Below are positions 18,440 through 26,914 of a stretch of 64,000 bases of DNA, in pieces. Numbering within the stretch: the first letter of the stretch is position 1; each line of letters begins with the position of its first letter. The stretch is from contig NZ_CP029343.1 of NCBI RefSeq assembly GCF_003143515.1, positions 1,054,001-1,118,000 on the forward strand. Reading direction: 5' to 3'. The stretch comes from Massilia oculi (GTDB lineage Bacteria > Pseudomonadota > Gammaproteobacteria > Burkholderiales > Burkholderiaceae_D). The notes under the pieces were generated by a model, which was given only the letters and a program-made list of their open reading frames with translations, did not search any database and was not told where the DNA came from. A program made the translations under genes and the position numbers.

Positions 18440-19441
18440 ATGACCGCACCGAAGTCCGCCAACAACGGCATGCCCTACCACGTGCCGCCTGAACCGAAAC
18501 CGCTGCCATCGTTCCTGCTGGCGGTGGCGGTGCACGCGGCGCTGCTGGCCTTCCTGGCGATCGGCGTGAGCTGGCAGAAGGTCAACCCGGTCTCGGTCGA
18601 GGCCGAGGTGTGGGATATGTCGGTGCAGACCGCCGCGGCGCCCGAATTGCCGCCCGAGCCGGCGCCGGAACCCGAGCCGCAGCCCGAACCCGAGCCCGCG
18701 CCGGAACCGCCGCCACCTCCTCCACCGGAGCCGGTGGTGGAACGTCCTGCGCCAACGCCGGATCCGGAGATTGCGCTGCGCGAGGAAAAGAAGCGCAAGG
18801 AAGAAGAAGCGAAGAAGGCTGCCGCCGAGGAGAAGAAGCGCAAGGAAGCGGAAGAGAAGAAGCGCGAAGAGGCCGAGCAGAAGAAGCGCGAGGAAGCGGA
18901 ACAGAAGAAACGCGAGGAAGCGGAACAGAAGAAGCGCGACGAAGCCGAGAAGAAGAAACGCGAGGAAGCGGAACGCAAGAAGCAGGAAGCCGCCGAGAAG
19001 AAGAAGGCCGACGCTGCTGCTGCCGAGAAAAAGAAAAAGGACGCCGCTGCCGCCAAGGCCGAGGCCGCCAAGCTGGAGAAATTCCGCCAGGAAGAGCTCA
19101 AGCGCATGGCCGGCGCCATGGGCAGCACCGGCACCGCGGTGAAGTCGACCGGTCCGCGCAGCGATGGCGGTTACATCGCCGCGATCACGGCTGCGATCAA
19201 GAGCGCAACGGCCTATCCGGGCAATACCGACGTGGCCGGCAATCCGCGCGCCACCTTCCGGGTGGAGCAGTTGCCGACCGGCGAAATCATGTCGGTACGC
19301 CTCGTGAAAAGCAGCGGTGTGCCAGAATTTGACAGAGCAGTGGAAAATGGTATCAAGAAAGCATCTCCACTTCCCAAGAAGAAGGACGGGACCGTGGAGC
19401 GTACGCTTGACGTGAATTTCTCGATGAAAGATTACGATTGA
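18440..19441 (+). CDS. tolA: Cell envelope integrity protein TolA
   Basis: The 333-residue protein spans the periplasm and links TolQR to Pal. It has one N-terminal membrane helix (FLLAVAVHAALLAFLAIGV). A Pro/Glu stretch (about residues 70-105) with PEPEP repeats follows, then a long K/E/A-rich helix (about 115-220) built from imperfect EEAEQKKR repeats. The C-terminal TolA/TonB-C domain contains GGYIAAITAAIKSA and FRVEQLPTGEIMSVRLVKSSG. The DNA of the helix is visibly repetitive (18890-18960), so length may vary between strains. Confidence 0.95.
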   Translation: MTAPKSANNGMPYHVPPEPKPLPSFLLAVAVHAALLAFLAIGVSWQKVNPVSVEAEVWDMSVQTAAAPELPPEPAPEPEPQPEPEPAPEPPPPPPPEPVVERPAPTPDPEIALREEKKRKEEEAKKAAAEEKKRKEAEEKKREEAEQKKREEAEQKKREEAEQKKRDEAEKKKREEAERKKQEAAEKKKADAAAAEKKKKDAAAAKAEAAKLEKFRQEELKRMAGAMGSTGTAVKSTGPRSDGGYIAAITAAIKSATAYPGNTDVAGNPRATFRVEQLPTGEIMSVRLVKSSGVPEFDRAVENGIKKASPLPKKKDGTVERTLDVNFSMKDYD

Positions 19442-19472
19442 TTCGGTTCGAACCAGTTTTACTAGAGACACC

Positions 19473-20743
19473 ATGAAAAAACTTCACATTTTGCTGTTCA
19501 GCGTTTCCCTCGCAACGGGGACGACAGCCAATGCGCAAATCCAGATCGAAATCGCCGGCGTCGGCAGCAACCAGATTCCGGTGGCCATCGCCGCCTTCGC
19601 CGACGAATCCGTCGCCCCCGACAAAGTCTCGGCCGTCATCCGCGCCGACCTCGAGCGCAGCGGCGTGTTCAAGGTCATCGACGCCGGCCAGGTGATCAGC
19701 GATGCCGACGCCGGCAAGGTGAACCTGGGCGCGTTCAAGGCCAGTGGCGCCGACGCGCTGGTGGTCGGCAGCGTGGCGCGCCAGCCGGACGGCCGCTTCG
19801 CGATCCGCTACAAGCTGCTCAACACCGTCAAGGGCGGCGAAATCTCGCAGCTGGGCGGCGAAGTCCAGCCCGCTACACCCGCCTGCAGGCGCACCGCATC
19901 GCCGACGACGTCTATGAAAAGCTGACCGGCGTGCGCGGCATCTTCTCGACCCGCATCGCGTATGTGAAGGAAGACCGCGCGGCGAGCCGCTTCGCGCTGG
20001 CCGTGGCCGACGCCGACGGCGAGAACGAGATCATCGCGACCCAGGGCAAGGAACCGATCATTTCGCCGGCCTGGTCGCCGGACGGCATGAAGGTCGCCTA
20101 CGTCTCGATGGAAAACCGCAAGCCGGTGGTCTATCTGCAAGACCTGATGACCGGCCGCCGCAACGTGATCTCCAACCAGAAGGGCAATAACTCCGCGCCT
20201 GCATGGTCGCCGGACGGCTCGACCCTGGCCGTCGCCCTGTCGCAGGACGGCAATACGGAAATCTACACCGTCAATTCGAGCGGCAGCGGCCACCGTCGCC
20301 TGACCAATAATCCTGGCATCGATACCGAGCCGCAGTTCTCGGCCGACGGCCAGACCATTTACTTCACGAGCGACCGCAGCGGCGGTCCTCAGATCTACAA
20401 GATGAGCGTCTCGGGCGGCAATGCCACCCGCGTGACGTTCAACGGCAACTACAACATCAGCCCACGCGTCTCTTCCGACGGCAAGACGCTGGCCTGGATT
20501 TCGCAGCGCGGCGGCGCTTTCTCCTTATACGCGATGGACCTGGCAAGCGGCCGGGAACTTCGCCTGGCCGATGGGGCCACCGAACCGAGTTTTTCGCCTA
20601 ACGGCAAGTACATCATGTATGCAACCAAGGGCGGCGGGCGCGTCTCGCTTGCAGTGGTGTCTGTGGATGGACGGGTCAAGCAACGCTTGACGACCAAAGC
20701 GGGAAACATTCGGGAGCCCAGCTGGGGTCCTTTCATGAAGTAA
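19473..20743 (+). pseudogene. tolB: tolB, Tol-Pal beta-propeller protein, interrupted by a one-base frameshift
   Basis: TolB is the periplasmic propeller linking TolA and Pal. The first frame (from ATG 19473, signal peptide ending ANAQ) is normal through [12 protein letters not shown], then stops at 19925. The correct continuation [20 protein letters not shown] lies in the next frame from about 19871 and runs to 20743 through WSPDG repeats typical of the propeller. Restoring one base near 19869-19871 (CCCGC where CCGCGC would fit) gives 423 residues, close to the usual 430. All other tol genes are intact, so a sequencing or assembly error is at least as likely as a true loss. Confidence 0.9.
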
Positions 20744-20777
20744 GAAGTAAAACCTTAACCAGAACAGGAGAAAATCC

Positions 20778-21302
20778 ATGCGCAACTTCAAGAGTCTCGC
20801 CTTCATCGCTTCCGCTGCCGCCCTGCTGGCTGCTTGCTCGTCGCCAACCAAACTGGACGAAACCCCAGTCGTTGAAAAGTCGCCAGAGCCAGCAGCACCA
20901 GTGGCCGACAGCCGTGACATCCGTCCAGTGGAAACCGGCACCGTCGATCCACTGAACGATCCAAAAGGCGTCCTGGCCAACCGTAGCGTCTACTTCGACT
21001 ACGACAGCTTCGTGGTCCGCGCCGACGGCCAGCCAGTGGTGCAGAACCACTCGGGCTACCTGACCAAGAACACCTCGCGTAAAGTCCTGATCCAGGGCAA
21101 CACCGACGAACGCGGCGGCACCGAGTACAACCTGGCCCTGGGCCAGAAGCGTGCTGAAGCCGTCCGTCGCTCGATGGCGTCGCTGGGCGTGTCGGAAGGC
21201 CAGATGGAAGCCGTCTCGCTGGGCGAAGAAAAGCCAAAAGCAACCGGCAGCAACGAAGAAGCCTGGGCTGAAAACCGCCGCGCCGACATCGTCTACCAGT
21301 AA
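20778..21302 (+). CDS. pal: Peptidoglycan-associated lipoprotein Pal
   Basis: Outer-membrane lipoprotein of 174 residues that binds peptidoglycan and TolB/TolA. The lipobox is LLAACSS. After a Pro-rich linker, the OmpA-like domain starts about residue 70 (SVYFDYDSFVVRADG). It contains the diaminopimelate-binding motif QGNTDERGGTEYNLALGQKR. The gene uses noticeably more CCA proline codons than its neighbours, as often seen in highly expressed genes of this type. A hairpin follows the stop. Confidence 0.97.
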   Translation: MRNFKSLAFIASAAALLAACSSPTKLDETPVVEKSPEPAAPVADSRDIRPVETGTVDPLNDPKGVLANRSVYFDYDSFVVRADGQPVVQNHSGYLTKNTSRKVLIQGNTDERGGTEYNLALGQKRAEAVRRSMASLGVSEGQMEAVSLGEEKPKATGSNEEAWAENRRADIVYQ

Positions 21303-21331
21303 TCAATACGGCTGATTCAGCCGATTGACAT

Positions 21332-21370
21332 GGGGCGGGACGCAGTGCAGACTGCTACCCGCCCCGTTTT
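21332..21370 (+). terminator. Hairpin with short T-run between pal and cpoB
   Basis: GGGGCGGG (21332-21339) pairs with CCCGCCCC (21358-21365), with a further GCAGT/ACTGC inside. The stem is followed by GTTTTA. It could terminate most transcripts after pal and lower cpoB expression. Confidence 0.6.
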
Positions 21371-21403
21371 ATCTCAGCAACCGGTCTAGAAAGAGCAACG
21401 CTT

Positions 21404-22159
21404 ATGATCAAACTGTCTCCGTCCCGCCTCGCCTGCCTCGTCCTGGCCCTGTGGATGCCGCTGCATGCCGCGGCCGGCCCGTTCGATGACGAGGAAGCGC
21501 GCAAGGCCATCCTGGACCTGCGCACCAAGGTCGACAACATCACGCGCGACCTGACCGCGCGCATCGACGGCAAGTCGGACAAGACGGTCCAGATCGAGAT
21601 GCTGAACCAGCACGAGCAGACCATGCGCGAGATCGCGCGCCTGCGCGGCCAGATCGAAGTGCTGCAGAATGAATTGTCCAAGGCCCAGGAAAGCCAGAAG
21701 CAGCTGTACGCCGACCTCGACGCGCGCATGAAACGGTTCGAGCCGCGCCAGGAAGTCATCGACGGCCAGACCGCCGAGGTGATGCCGACCGAAAAGACCG
21801 CCTATGAGGCCGCCACCGCCCTGTTCCAGTCGGGCGACTACAAGGGCGCGTCAAGCGCGCTGCAGGAATTCGTCAAGCAGTATCCGCAATCGGCCTATGC
21901 GTCGAATGCACAGTACTGGCTGGGCAACACCTATTACGCCCTGGGCGACTACAAGAAGGCCATCGCGGCCCAGCAGGTCGTGACCACCACTTACGCCGAC
22001 AGCGCCAAGGTGCCGGACGCCATGCTGAACATCGCCAGCAGCTACGCCCTGCTGAAGAACAACAAGAACGCGAAGAAGTCACTGCAGACGCTGGTGTCCA
22101 AGTATCCGGACTCGAGCGCGGCGCAGACGGCGCGCGACCGCTTGGCTTCGCTGAAGTAA
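21404..22159 (+). CDS. cpoB: Cell division coordinator CpoB (YbgF)
   Basis: Periplasmic protein of 251 residues that couples Tol-Pal constriction with peptidoglycan synthesis by PBP1B. It has a signal peptide ending HAAAGP, a trimerising coiled coil (about 30-105, e.g. REIARLRGQIEVLQNELSKA) and a C-terminal TPR domain with YEAATALFQSGDYKGA and YWLGNTYYALGDYKKA. It is the last gene of the Tol-Pal cluster and lies beyond a putative terminator. Confidence 0.94.
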   Translation: MIKLSPSRLACLVLALWMPLHAAAGPFDDEEARKAILDLRTKVDNITRDLTARIDGKSDKTVQIEMLNQHEQTMREIARLRGQIEVLQNELSKAQESQKQLYADLDARMKRFEPRQEVIDGQTAEVMPTEKTAYEAATALFQSGDYKGASSALQEFVKQYPQSAYASNAQYWLGNTYYALGDYKKAIAAQQVVTTTYADSAKVPDAMLNIASSYALLKNNKNAKKSLQTLVSKYPDSSAAQTARDRLASLK

Positions 22160-22198
22160 GCCGCGGTTTTTAAGCCGGGGCTTGATCGGGCTCGGCAA

Positions 22199-22227
22199 TT
22201 GACAGGTTCACGACCTGGCCCTATAAT
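22199..22227 (+). promoter_or_regulatory. Consensus sigma-70 promoter of tRNA-Lys
   Basis: TTGACA (22199-22204) and TATAAT (22222-22227) match the consensus exactly with a 17-base spacer. Transcription should begin near 22234, five bases before the mature tRNA. Confidence 0.92.
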
Positions 22228-22238
22228 CTTGCTTCTTC

Positions 22239-22314
22239 GGGTCGTTAGCTCAGTTGGTAGAGCAGCGGACTTTTAATCCGTTGGTCGCGTGTTCGAGCCA
22301 CGCACGGCCTACCA
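22239..22314 (+). tRNA. tRNA-Lys (anticodon TTT)
   Basis: The 76-base sequence folds as a cloverleaf: acceptor GGGTCGT with ACGGCCT, D arm with AGCTCAGTTGGTAGAGC, anticodon loop CTTTTAA and T arm with GTTCGAGCC. The encoded 3' end is ACCA. The first acceptor pair is G-U. It has its own promoter and terminator. Confidence 0.96.
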
Positions 22315-22325
22315 AAGATTCTCAG

Positions 22326-22357
22326 AAACGCCAGCCTTCGGGCTGGCGTTTTTGTTT
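22326..22357 (+). terminator. Intrinsic terminator of tRNA-Lys
   Basis: AAACGCCAGCC (22326-22336), a TTCG loop and GGCTGGCGTTT (22341-22351) form a stable stem followed by TTGTTTTT. Confidence 0.92.
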
Positions 22358-22397
22358 TTACCTTATTATTTCTCTTTTGTTCAAGGACGATAGCGCC

Positions 22398-22655
22398 ATG
22401 ACTTACGAAGACTTCCTCGATGAAGTAACGACCCTTCTCACCGAGATCTACAACCTCGACGACGAAGCGGCGATCAAACTGGTGGTCGATGCGCAAGCCG
22501 CCGACTACTTCGTCACCCACGACGACAAGGAAGAACTGCGCACGGTCGCACAGGCCAAGCTGGACGCCGTCGCGCTGTACGAAGCCAAGCAGAACCGCAA
22601 TCAGACGCAGCGCAAGCAGCAGCAGCGCCAGGTGCAGAAGAAGAAAGCTCCCTGA
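22398..22655 (+). CDS. Small hypothetical protein, Gln/Lys-rich tail
   Basis: The product has 85 residues, beginning MTYEDFLDEVTTLLTEIYNL. It looks like a mostly helical acidic domain containing LDDEAAIKLVVDAQAADYF, and ends in a basic low-complexity tail (QNRNQTQRKQQQRQVQKKK). There is no signal peptide or membrane segment. AAGGACG lies a little far upstream of ATG 22398, and the in-frame extension across the tRNA is not used. I do not recognise the family; similar short proteins follow tRNA genes in related genomes, but no function is known to me. Confidence 0.72.
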   Translation: MTYEDFLDEVTTLLTEIYNLDDEAAIKLVVDAQAADYFVTHDDKEELRTVAQAKLDAVALYEAKQNRNQTQRKQQQRQVQKKKAP

Positions 22656-22681
22656 GCCCATCCTGAGCCGGAGGAGCGACC

Positions 22682-23161
22682 ATGACGATGGACTTCGCCG
22701 AGCACATGACGGTCGAAGGCCTCGTCTGCTCGACCCATACCTTTGCGGTCGAGCCGTATCGCAAATCACTTCCTTCGCCACCCCGCTTCAATCTTTGGCC
22801 TAGCCGCTCGAACGGCTATCGCCCACCTGGGAAATCCGGGAATGCGGCCATGAGCACACCTTGCTCATGATCGGATTCCACCCGCAGGCCGATCTGCCAC
22901 TGCTGTTCCCACACGCTACGTCACCGCTGGCCGCGACCTAATTCAGCGGCATCATCCGCGGCGTTAGGGGCGAGCGCCGCCGTACCGGCTACCCGCATCG
23001 GGATATCTACCCGGACGAGATCTACGTCGAGATCGCGGCCGGCAGGGTCGTGCGAATGGATGCTGGACTTGCGCGCGGTGCCGGACCAGACCGAGGAAGA
23101 ATGGCGCCAGTCGGTGCCTTTCTTCCTGTGGAAGTACTATCCGCGACCGGCGCCCGGCTAG
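22682..23161 (+). pseudogene. Decayed protein-coding remnant
   Basis: A 500-base gap holds pieces of coding-like sequence in different frames. One frame reads MIGFHPQADLPLLFPHATSP from about 22867 and meets a TAA at about 22940. It then continues as GYPHRDIYPDEIYVEIAAGR until about 23050. The last 110 bases read WMLDLRAVPDQTEEEW and FFLWKYYPRPAPG in another frame, ending in TAG 23159-23161. This suggests a gene with an internal stop and at least one frameshift. I cannot name the parent protein. An ATG at 22682 with upstream GGAGG might be its original start. Confidence 0.5.
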
Positions 23162-23974
23162 CTACGCCGCCTCCGCCGCCGGATGCGCCTGTTTTCGATA
23201 CAAGAACTCCAGCACCGCCTTGCGATGCTCGGTATAGCGCGCATCCTGCGCCAGCGCCACCCGGTCGCGCGGCCGCTCCAATCCCACCTCGACGATCTCG
23301 CCAATGGTCGCAGCCGGCCCATTGGTCAACATCACGATCCGATCCGACAGCAGCACCGCCTCATCCACATCGTGCGTCACCATCACGACAGTCGATCTTG
23401 TCGCCGCCACGATCTTGAGCAGCTCATCCTGCAAATGCGCCCGCGTCAGCGCGTCGAGCGCGCCGAACGGTTCATCCATCAACAGCACCTTCGGCTCCAT
23501 CGCCAGCGCTCGCGCGATCCCGACGCGCTGCTTCATGCCGCCCGATATCTCATGCGGCCGCTTCCCCTCCGCGCTCGACAGGCCCACCAGCGCCAGCGCA
23601 GCCAGCGTGCGTTCGCGCAGCTGGGCGCGGGTCTCACTAGCACCAAACACCCGCTCGACCCCGAGATGGATATTCTCGTAACAGGTCAGCCACGGCAGCA
23701 GCGAATGATTCTGGAACACCACCGCCCGCTCCGGCGACGGTCCCGCGATCTCGCGATTCGCGCACAGCAGCACGCCCGCAGATGGTTTCAACAAGCCAGC
23801 GATCAGGTTCAGCAAGGTCGACTTGCCGCATCCCGAGTGCCCGATCAGCGTGATGAACTCCCCCTTGCGCACCGCGAGATCGATCCCCTGCAGCGCCTGG
23901 AACACGCCCTTCTTCGTGTGAAACGCCATCTCCACGCCGGTGATGTCGATGAATTTGCTTTGAACGTCATCCAT
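23162..23974 (-). CDS. nrtD: Nitrate ABC transporter ATP-binding protein
   Basis: The 270-residue ATPase energises the nitrate/nitrite importer encoded just upstream. Walker A is GHSGCGKST, the Q-loop is [13 protein letters not shown], the ABC signature is ISGGMKQR, Walker B is VLLMDEP and the switch His is in VTHDVDEA. Sequence features ([16 protein letters not shown]) fit the NrtD/SsuB/TauB nitrate-sulfonate group. It lacks the fused NrtA-like domain of NrtC. It lies 15 bases after the permease gene. Other names used are nasD and ntrD. Confidence 0.93.
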   Translation of the reverse strand: MDDVQSKFIDITGVEMAFHTKKGVFQALQGIDLAVRKGEFITLIGHSGCGKSTLLNLIAGLLKPSAGVLLCANREIAGPSPERAVVFQNHSLLPWLTCYENIHLGVERVFGASETRAQLRERTLAALALVGLSSAEGKRPHEISGGMKQRVGIARALAMEPKVLLMDEPFGALDALTRAHLQDELLKIVAATRSTVVMVTHDVDEAVLLSDRIVMLTNGPAATIGEIVEVGLERPRDRVALAQDARYTEHRKAVLEFLYRKQAHPAAEAA

Positions 23975-23989
23975 GATCGCCCTCCTTGA

Positions 23990-24913
23990 TCAGTTAGCCA
24001 CTTGTTCATGCGTCAGCGCCCGCGCCAGCGCCACCAGCGCCTGCTCCAGCAGCAGGCCCACCACGCCAATCACAACGATGGCGATGATGATGTTCGCCAC
24101 GTTCAGGTTGTTCCACTCGTCCCACACCCAGAAGCCGATGCCCACGCCGCCGGTCAGCATCTCGGCCGCCACGATCACCAGCCACGCGGTGCCGATGGCG
24201 AGGCGCACGCCGGTCAGGATGTAGGGCAGCGCCGACGGCAGCAGGATCTTGGTCAGGATCTTCCACTCCGACAGGTTCAGCACGCGCGCCACGTTCATGT
24301 AATCCTGCGGCACGCGCTGCACGCCGACCGCTGTGTTGATGATCATCGGCCAGATCGAGCAGATGAAGATCGACCAGATCGCCGCCGGATCGGCCGACTT
24401 GAACACCAAGAGGCCAATCGGCAGCCAGGCCAGCGGCGACACGGGTTTCAACAGGCTGATGATCGGACCGAACATGCCGCTCACGAAACGCACCCGCCCG
24501 ATGATGAAGCCCAGCGGAATGCCAACCAGCGCCGCCAGCCCGAAGCCCACCGCCACCCGCTTGAGCGAAGCCAGCACGTTCCAGCCGATGCCCTGGTCGT
24601 TCGGACTGTTGTGATAGAACGGATCGGCGAACAGCTTGAGCGCCTCCTGGAAAGTCACCAGCGGCGACGGGAAGCTCTCGTTGCGGGTCGCGATCAGCTG
24701 CCACACCAGCACCACGAAGGCGATGCCCACCAGCGGCGGCAGGACAGCCTTCACCGCCCTGGCGAACGGCTGCGTTCCACGCACGACGGACGCCGGCTTG
24801 CGCGCGGGAGGCGCGGCGCTGGCGGCAGGCGCATCGACGGCAAGCGGCAATGTGACGACGTTGGCGCCGCCGGCGGGCGGCGCATGGCGTTCGGATTTCA
24901 GGATAGCGTTCAT
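23990..24913 (-). CDS. nrtB: Nitrate ABC transporter permease
   Basis: BPD-type inner-membrane permease of 307 residues. The cytoplasmic N-terminal tail is long and Ala/Pro rich (about 1-60). Five to six helices then follow, beginning AVLPPLVGIAFVVLVWQLIA. The coupling segment near residue 205 (NVARVLNLSEWKILTKILLP) is the EAA-like loop that contacts the ATPase. AAEMLTGGVGIGFWVWDEWN near the end is typical of nitrate permeases. It sits 29 bases after nrtA. Confidence 0.93.
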   Translation of the reverse strand: MNAILKSERHAPPAGGANVVTLPLAVDAPAASAAPPARKPASVVRGTQPFARAVKAVLPPLVGIAFVVLVWQLIATRNESFPSPLVTFQEALKLFADPFYHNSPNDQGIGWNVLASLKRVAVGFGLAALVGIPLGFIIGRVRFVSGMFGPIISLLKPVSPLAWLPIGLLVFKSADPAAIWSIFICSIWPMIINTAVGVQRVPQDYMNVARVLNLSEWKILTKILLPSALPYILTGVRLAIGTAWLVIVAAEMLTGGVGIGFWVWDEWNNLNVANIIIAIVVIGVVGLLLEQALVALARALTHEQVAN

Positions 24914-24942
24914 GGCATTCCCCTATTCAGACAAGATGACAG

Positions 24943-26226
24943 TCAGACCCTGACCTTGAACGAAGCGGCATAGGCTTTCGGGTCCTTGCCGTCCCACACG
25001 CTGCCGTCCATCAGTTTCGAGCTGCGCATCGGGCTGGAAGGCACCGGCGCCTTGGCCAGCGTTGCCGCGTCCTTGTACAACGCGACCTGGTTGACCGCGC
25101 TGGCCACGGCCAGGTAGTCCGGATCCTGCTTGAGCAGGCCCCAGCGGCGATGCTGGGTCATGAACCACATGCCGTCCGACAGGTACGGGAAGTTGACCGC
25201 ACCGTCGTTGTAGAACTTCATGTAGTTCTGGTCGTCCCAGGTCTTGCCGAGTCCATTCTGGTAGCGGCCCATGATGCGCTGGTCGATCGCGTCCTTGCTG
25301 GTGTTGACGTACGATTTGGCGGCGATGACCTCGGCCATCTTGTTCTTGTTGGCCATCGAGGCGTCAATCCAGCGGCCGGCTTCGATGATGGCTGCCATCA
25401 TGGCGCGGCAGGTGTTCGGGTGCTTCTTCGCGAACTCCAGCGTCGAGCCCAGCACCTTTTCCGGATGGTCGCGCCAGATGTCCTGGGTCGTGACGGCGGT
25501 GATGCCGATGCCGTCCATGATGGCGCGGTGGCCCCACGGCTCACCAACGCAGAAGCCGTCCATGTTCCCCACCCGCATATTGGCCACCATCTGCGGCGGC
25601 GGCACCGTGATGACTTTCGCTTCCTTCATCGGATTGATGCCGTTGGCGGCCAGCCAGTAGTACAGCCACATCGCGTGGGTGCCGGTCGGGAAGGTCTGGG
25701 CAAAAGTGAACTCGCGTTTTTCCGTGCGCATCACCTTGGCCAGCGACTGGCCATCCACGGCGCCCTGGTTCGCCAGTTGCTTCGAGAGCGTGATCGCCTG
25801 GCCGTTGTTGTTCAGTCCCATCAGCACGGCCATGTCCTTGCGCTGTCCGCCAATGCCCATCTGGACGCCGTACAGCAGCCCGTACAGCACGTGGGCGGCA
25901 TCCAGGTCGCCATTCGCCAGCTTGTCGCGCACGCCGGCCCACGATGCTTCCTTGCTCAGCACGAATTTCACGCCATACTTCTTGTCGAAACCCAGCATCG
26001 AAGCCATCACCACCGACGCGCAATCGGTCAGGGGAATGAACCCGATCTTGATCTCGGTCTTTTCCGGCTTGTCCGATCCTGCCGCCCACACGCCGCCCGT
26101 TGCCAGCCCCATCAAGCTTCCTCCCGCTACCAGACCTGCGCCATGAAGGACCTTCCTGCGCGTGACATCGACTTCGCCGACATCCGCCGTCGCTACGCTC
26201 TCCGCTTCAAGCTTCTGATTTTTCAT
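24943..26226 (-). CDS. nrtA: Nitrate ABC transporter substrate-binding protein (Tat signal)
   Basis: The 427-residue NrtA/CmpA-type binding protein captures nitrate (or nitrite) in the periplasm. The N terminus carries a twin-arginine signal (TRRKVLHGAGLVAGGSLMG), so it is probably exported folded by Tat. The mature part begins with KTEIKIGFIPLTDCASVVMA, characteristic of the family, and GNMDGFCVGEPWGHRAI contains ligand-pocket residues. It is the first gene of nrtA-nrtB-nrtD. Expression is probably gated by the sigma-54 promoter and hexaloop/terminator leader just upstream. The nitrate reductase genes are not in this window. Confidence 0.94.
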   Translation of the reverse strand: MKNQKLEAESVATADVGEVDVTRRKVLHGAGLVAGGSLMGLATGGVWAAGSDKPEKTEIKIGFIPLTDCASVVMASMLGFDKKYGVKFVLSKEASWAGVRDKLANGDLDAAHVLYGLLYGVQMGIGGQRKDMAVLMGLNNNGQAITLSKQLANQGAVDGQSLAKVMRTEKREFTFAQTFPTGTHAMWLYYWLAANGINPMKEAKVITVPPPQMVANMRVGNMDGFCVGEPWGHRAIMDGIGITAVTTQDIWRDHPEKVLGSTLEFAKKHPNTCRAMMAAIIEAGRWIDASMANKNKMAEVIAAKSYVNTSKDAIDQRIMGRYQNGLGKTWDDQNYMKFYNDGAVNFPYLSDGMWFMTQHRRWGLLKQDPDYLAVASAVNQVALYKDAATLAKAPVPSSPMRSSKLMDGSVWDGKDPKAYAASFKVRV

Positions 26227-26248
26227 CGCAATCCCAATCTAGTCAGGC

Positions 26249-26301
26249 AAAAAAAAAAAGACGCATACCCGGCATGAACGTAGTCATGTCCCGGTAGACG
26301 T
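26249..26301 (-). terminator. Leader terminator of the nitrate-transport operon
   Basis: Read on the minus strand, GACGTCTACCGGGACATGA pairs (with small bulges) with TCATGCCGGGTATGCGTC around the loop CTACGT, and is followed at once by 11 T (26259-26249). It ends 22 bases before the nrtA ATG, so it is an attenuator. Its 5' strand overlaps the second hexaloop hairpin, making the two structures mutually exclusive. Confidence 0.87.
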
Positions 26302-26337
26302 CATTGTCTTGGTGGGCGCTGCCCTCGTTGGCGGCGC
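26296..26337 (-). promoter_or_regulatory. Dual-hexaloop ANTAR (NasT/NasR-type) antitermination element
   Basis: Two hairpins with six-base loops occur on the minus strand. P1 (26337-26316) is GCGCcGCC-AACGAG-GGCaGCGC. P2 (26309-26296) is AGAC-AATGAC-GTCT. Both loops have A at position 1 and G at position 4, the hallmark of RNA targets of ANTAR antiterminators such as NasR and NasT in nitrate assimilation operons. P2 shares GTCT with the terminator, so ANTAR binding would block termination. The regulator gene is elsewhere in the genome. Confidence 0.83.
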
Positions 26338-26368
26338 ACGCAGCGCTCCATTGCGCTGATGATGGTGA

Positions 26369-26384
26369 CGCAATCTTCATGCCA
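26369..26384 (-). promoter_or_regulatory. Sigma-54 promoter of nrtABD
   Basis: TGGCATGAAGATTGCG on the minus strand fits the RpoN pattern TGGCAYG-N4-TTGC, with exactly 10 bases between GG and GC. It predicts a start near 26358, placing both hexaloops and the terminator in the transcribed leader. A weak NtrC-like dyad (TGCGCC-N7-GGTGCG, 26444-26426) lies upstream. Nitrogen limitation via NtrC is therefore the likely first layer of control. Confidence 0.78.
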
Positions 26385-26444
26385 GGCAAACGTACAGAGT
26401 GAGCCACGATCCTCTGCAGCGCCGGCGCACCGCGGGATGGCGCA

Positions 26445-26914
26445 AACTGCACACTGCAATTGCGCAGCGCATCATTTTGGACAGGCTGTTGCGTCAGGCC
26501 CAGAGAAGCTGCAAATACACGCTTCTACTACCCCACCTGTCGTGCTAGGATGAATTGTTGCTATGTGAAAACATCAGTTGTTTTCAATCGTGCGCCGCTT
26601 GTCTATACGTGGCATGCATGTAAAATAAATAACGTCCTGGACGCAGCCAGACTTGAAGGTCTCGTTGCCGCCCCGGGTCCCGAATTCGACGCTTTGTACT
26701 GGCATCCGCATGTCACGCATTTATTGTCCGCTCTACCCCTGCCTGCGTTATCCCGACGACATGCCGGTGCGGCCCAGTTGCCAGTCAGCTCATCATCCTG
26801 CTCAGCGCGCCCGGCGCGCCTGAACGGCACACCATCTTCGTATTACGCCCGGCTCACGCCGGCCACTCATCATTGATTTGCCAGTCTCCATTCGGGACGG
26901 CGCTGGAGTTAACC
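26445..26914. other. Intergenic region without a supported gene
   Basis: This stretch contains no open frame with a ribosome site and coding-like composition. A GAAAAC/GTTTTC inverted repeat occurs at 26567-26585. TTGTCT and TAAAAT 16 bases apart at about 26607-26634, in a short AT-rich patch, could be a promoter for the small gene at 26915. Confidence 0.5.

Noticed and set aside
18880..18975. Repeat array in tolA as a CRISPR or satellite
   Set aside because: It is the coding sequence of the Lys/Glu-rich helix; units are imperfect and in frame.
26460..26876. Possible 138-residue protein between nrtA and the small membrane gene
   Set aside because: No family features, poor ribosome site, and it runs across the upstream regulatory DNA of nrtA and an AT-rich promoter-like patch.
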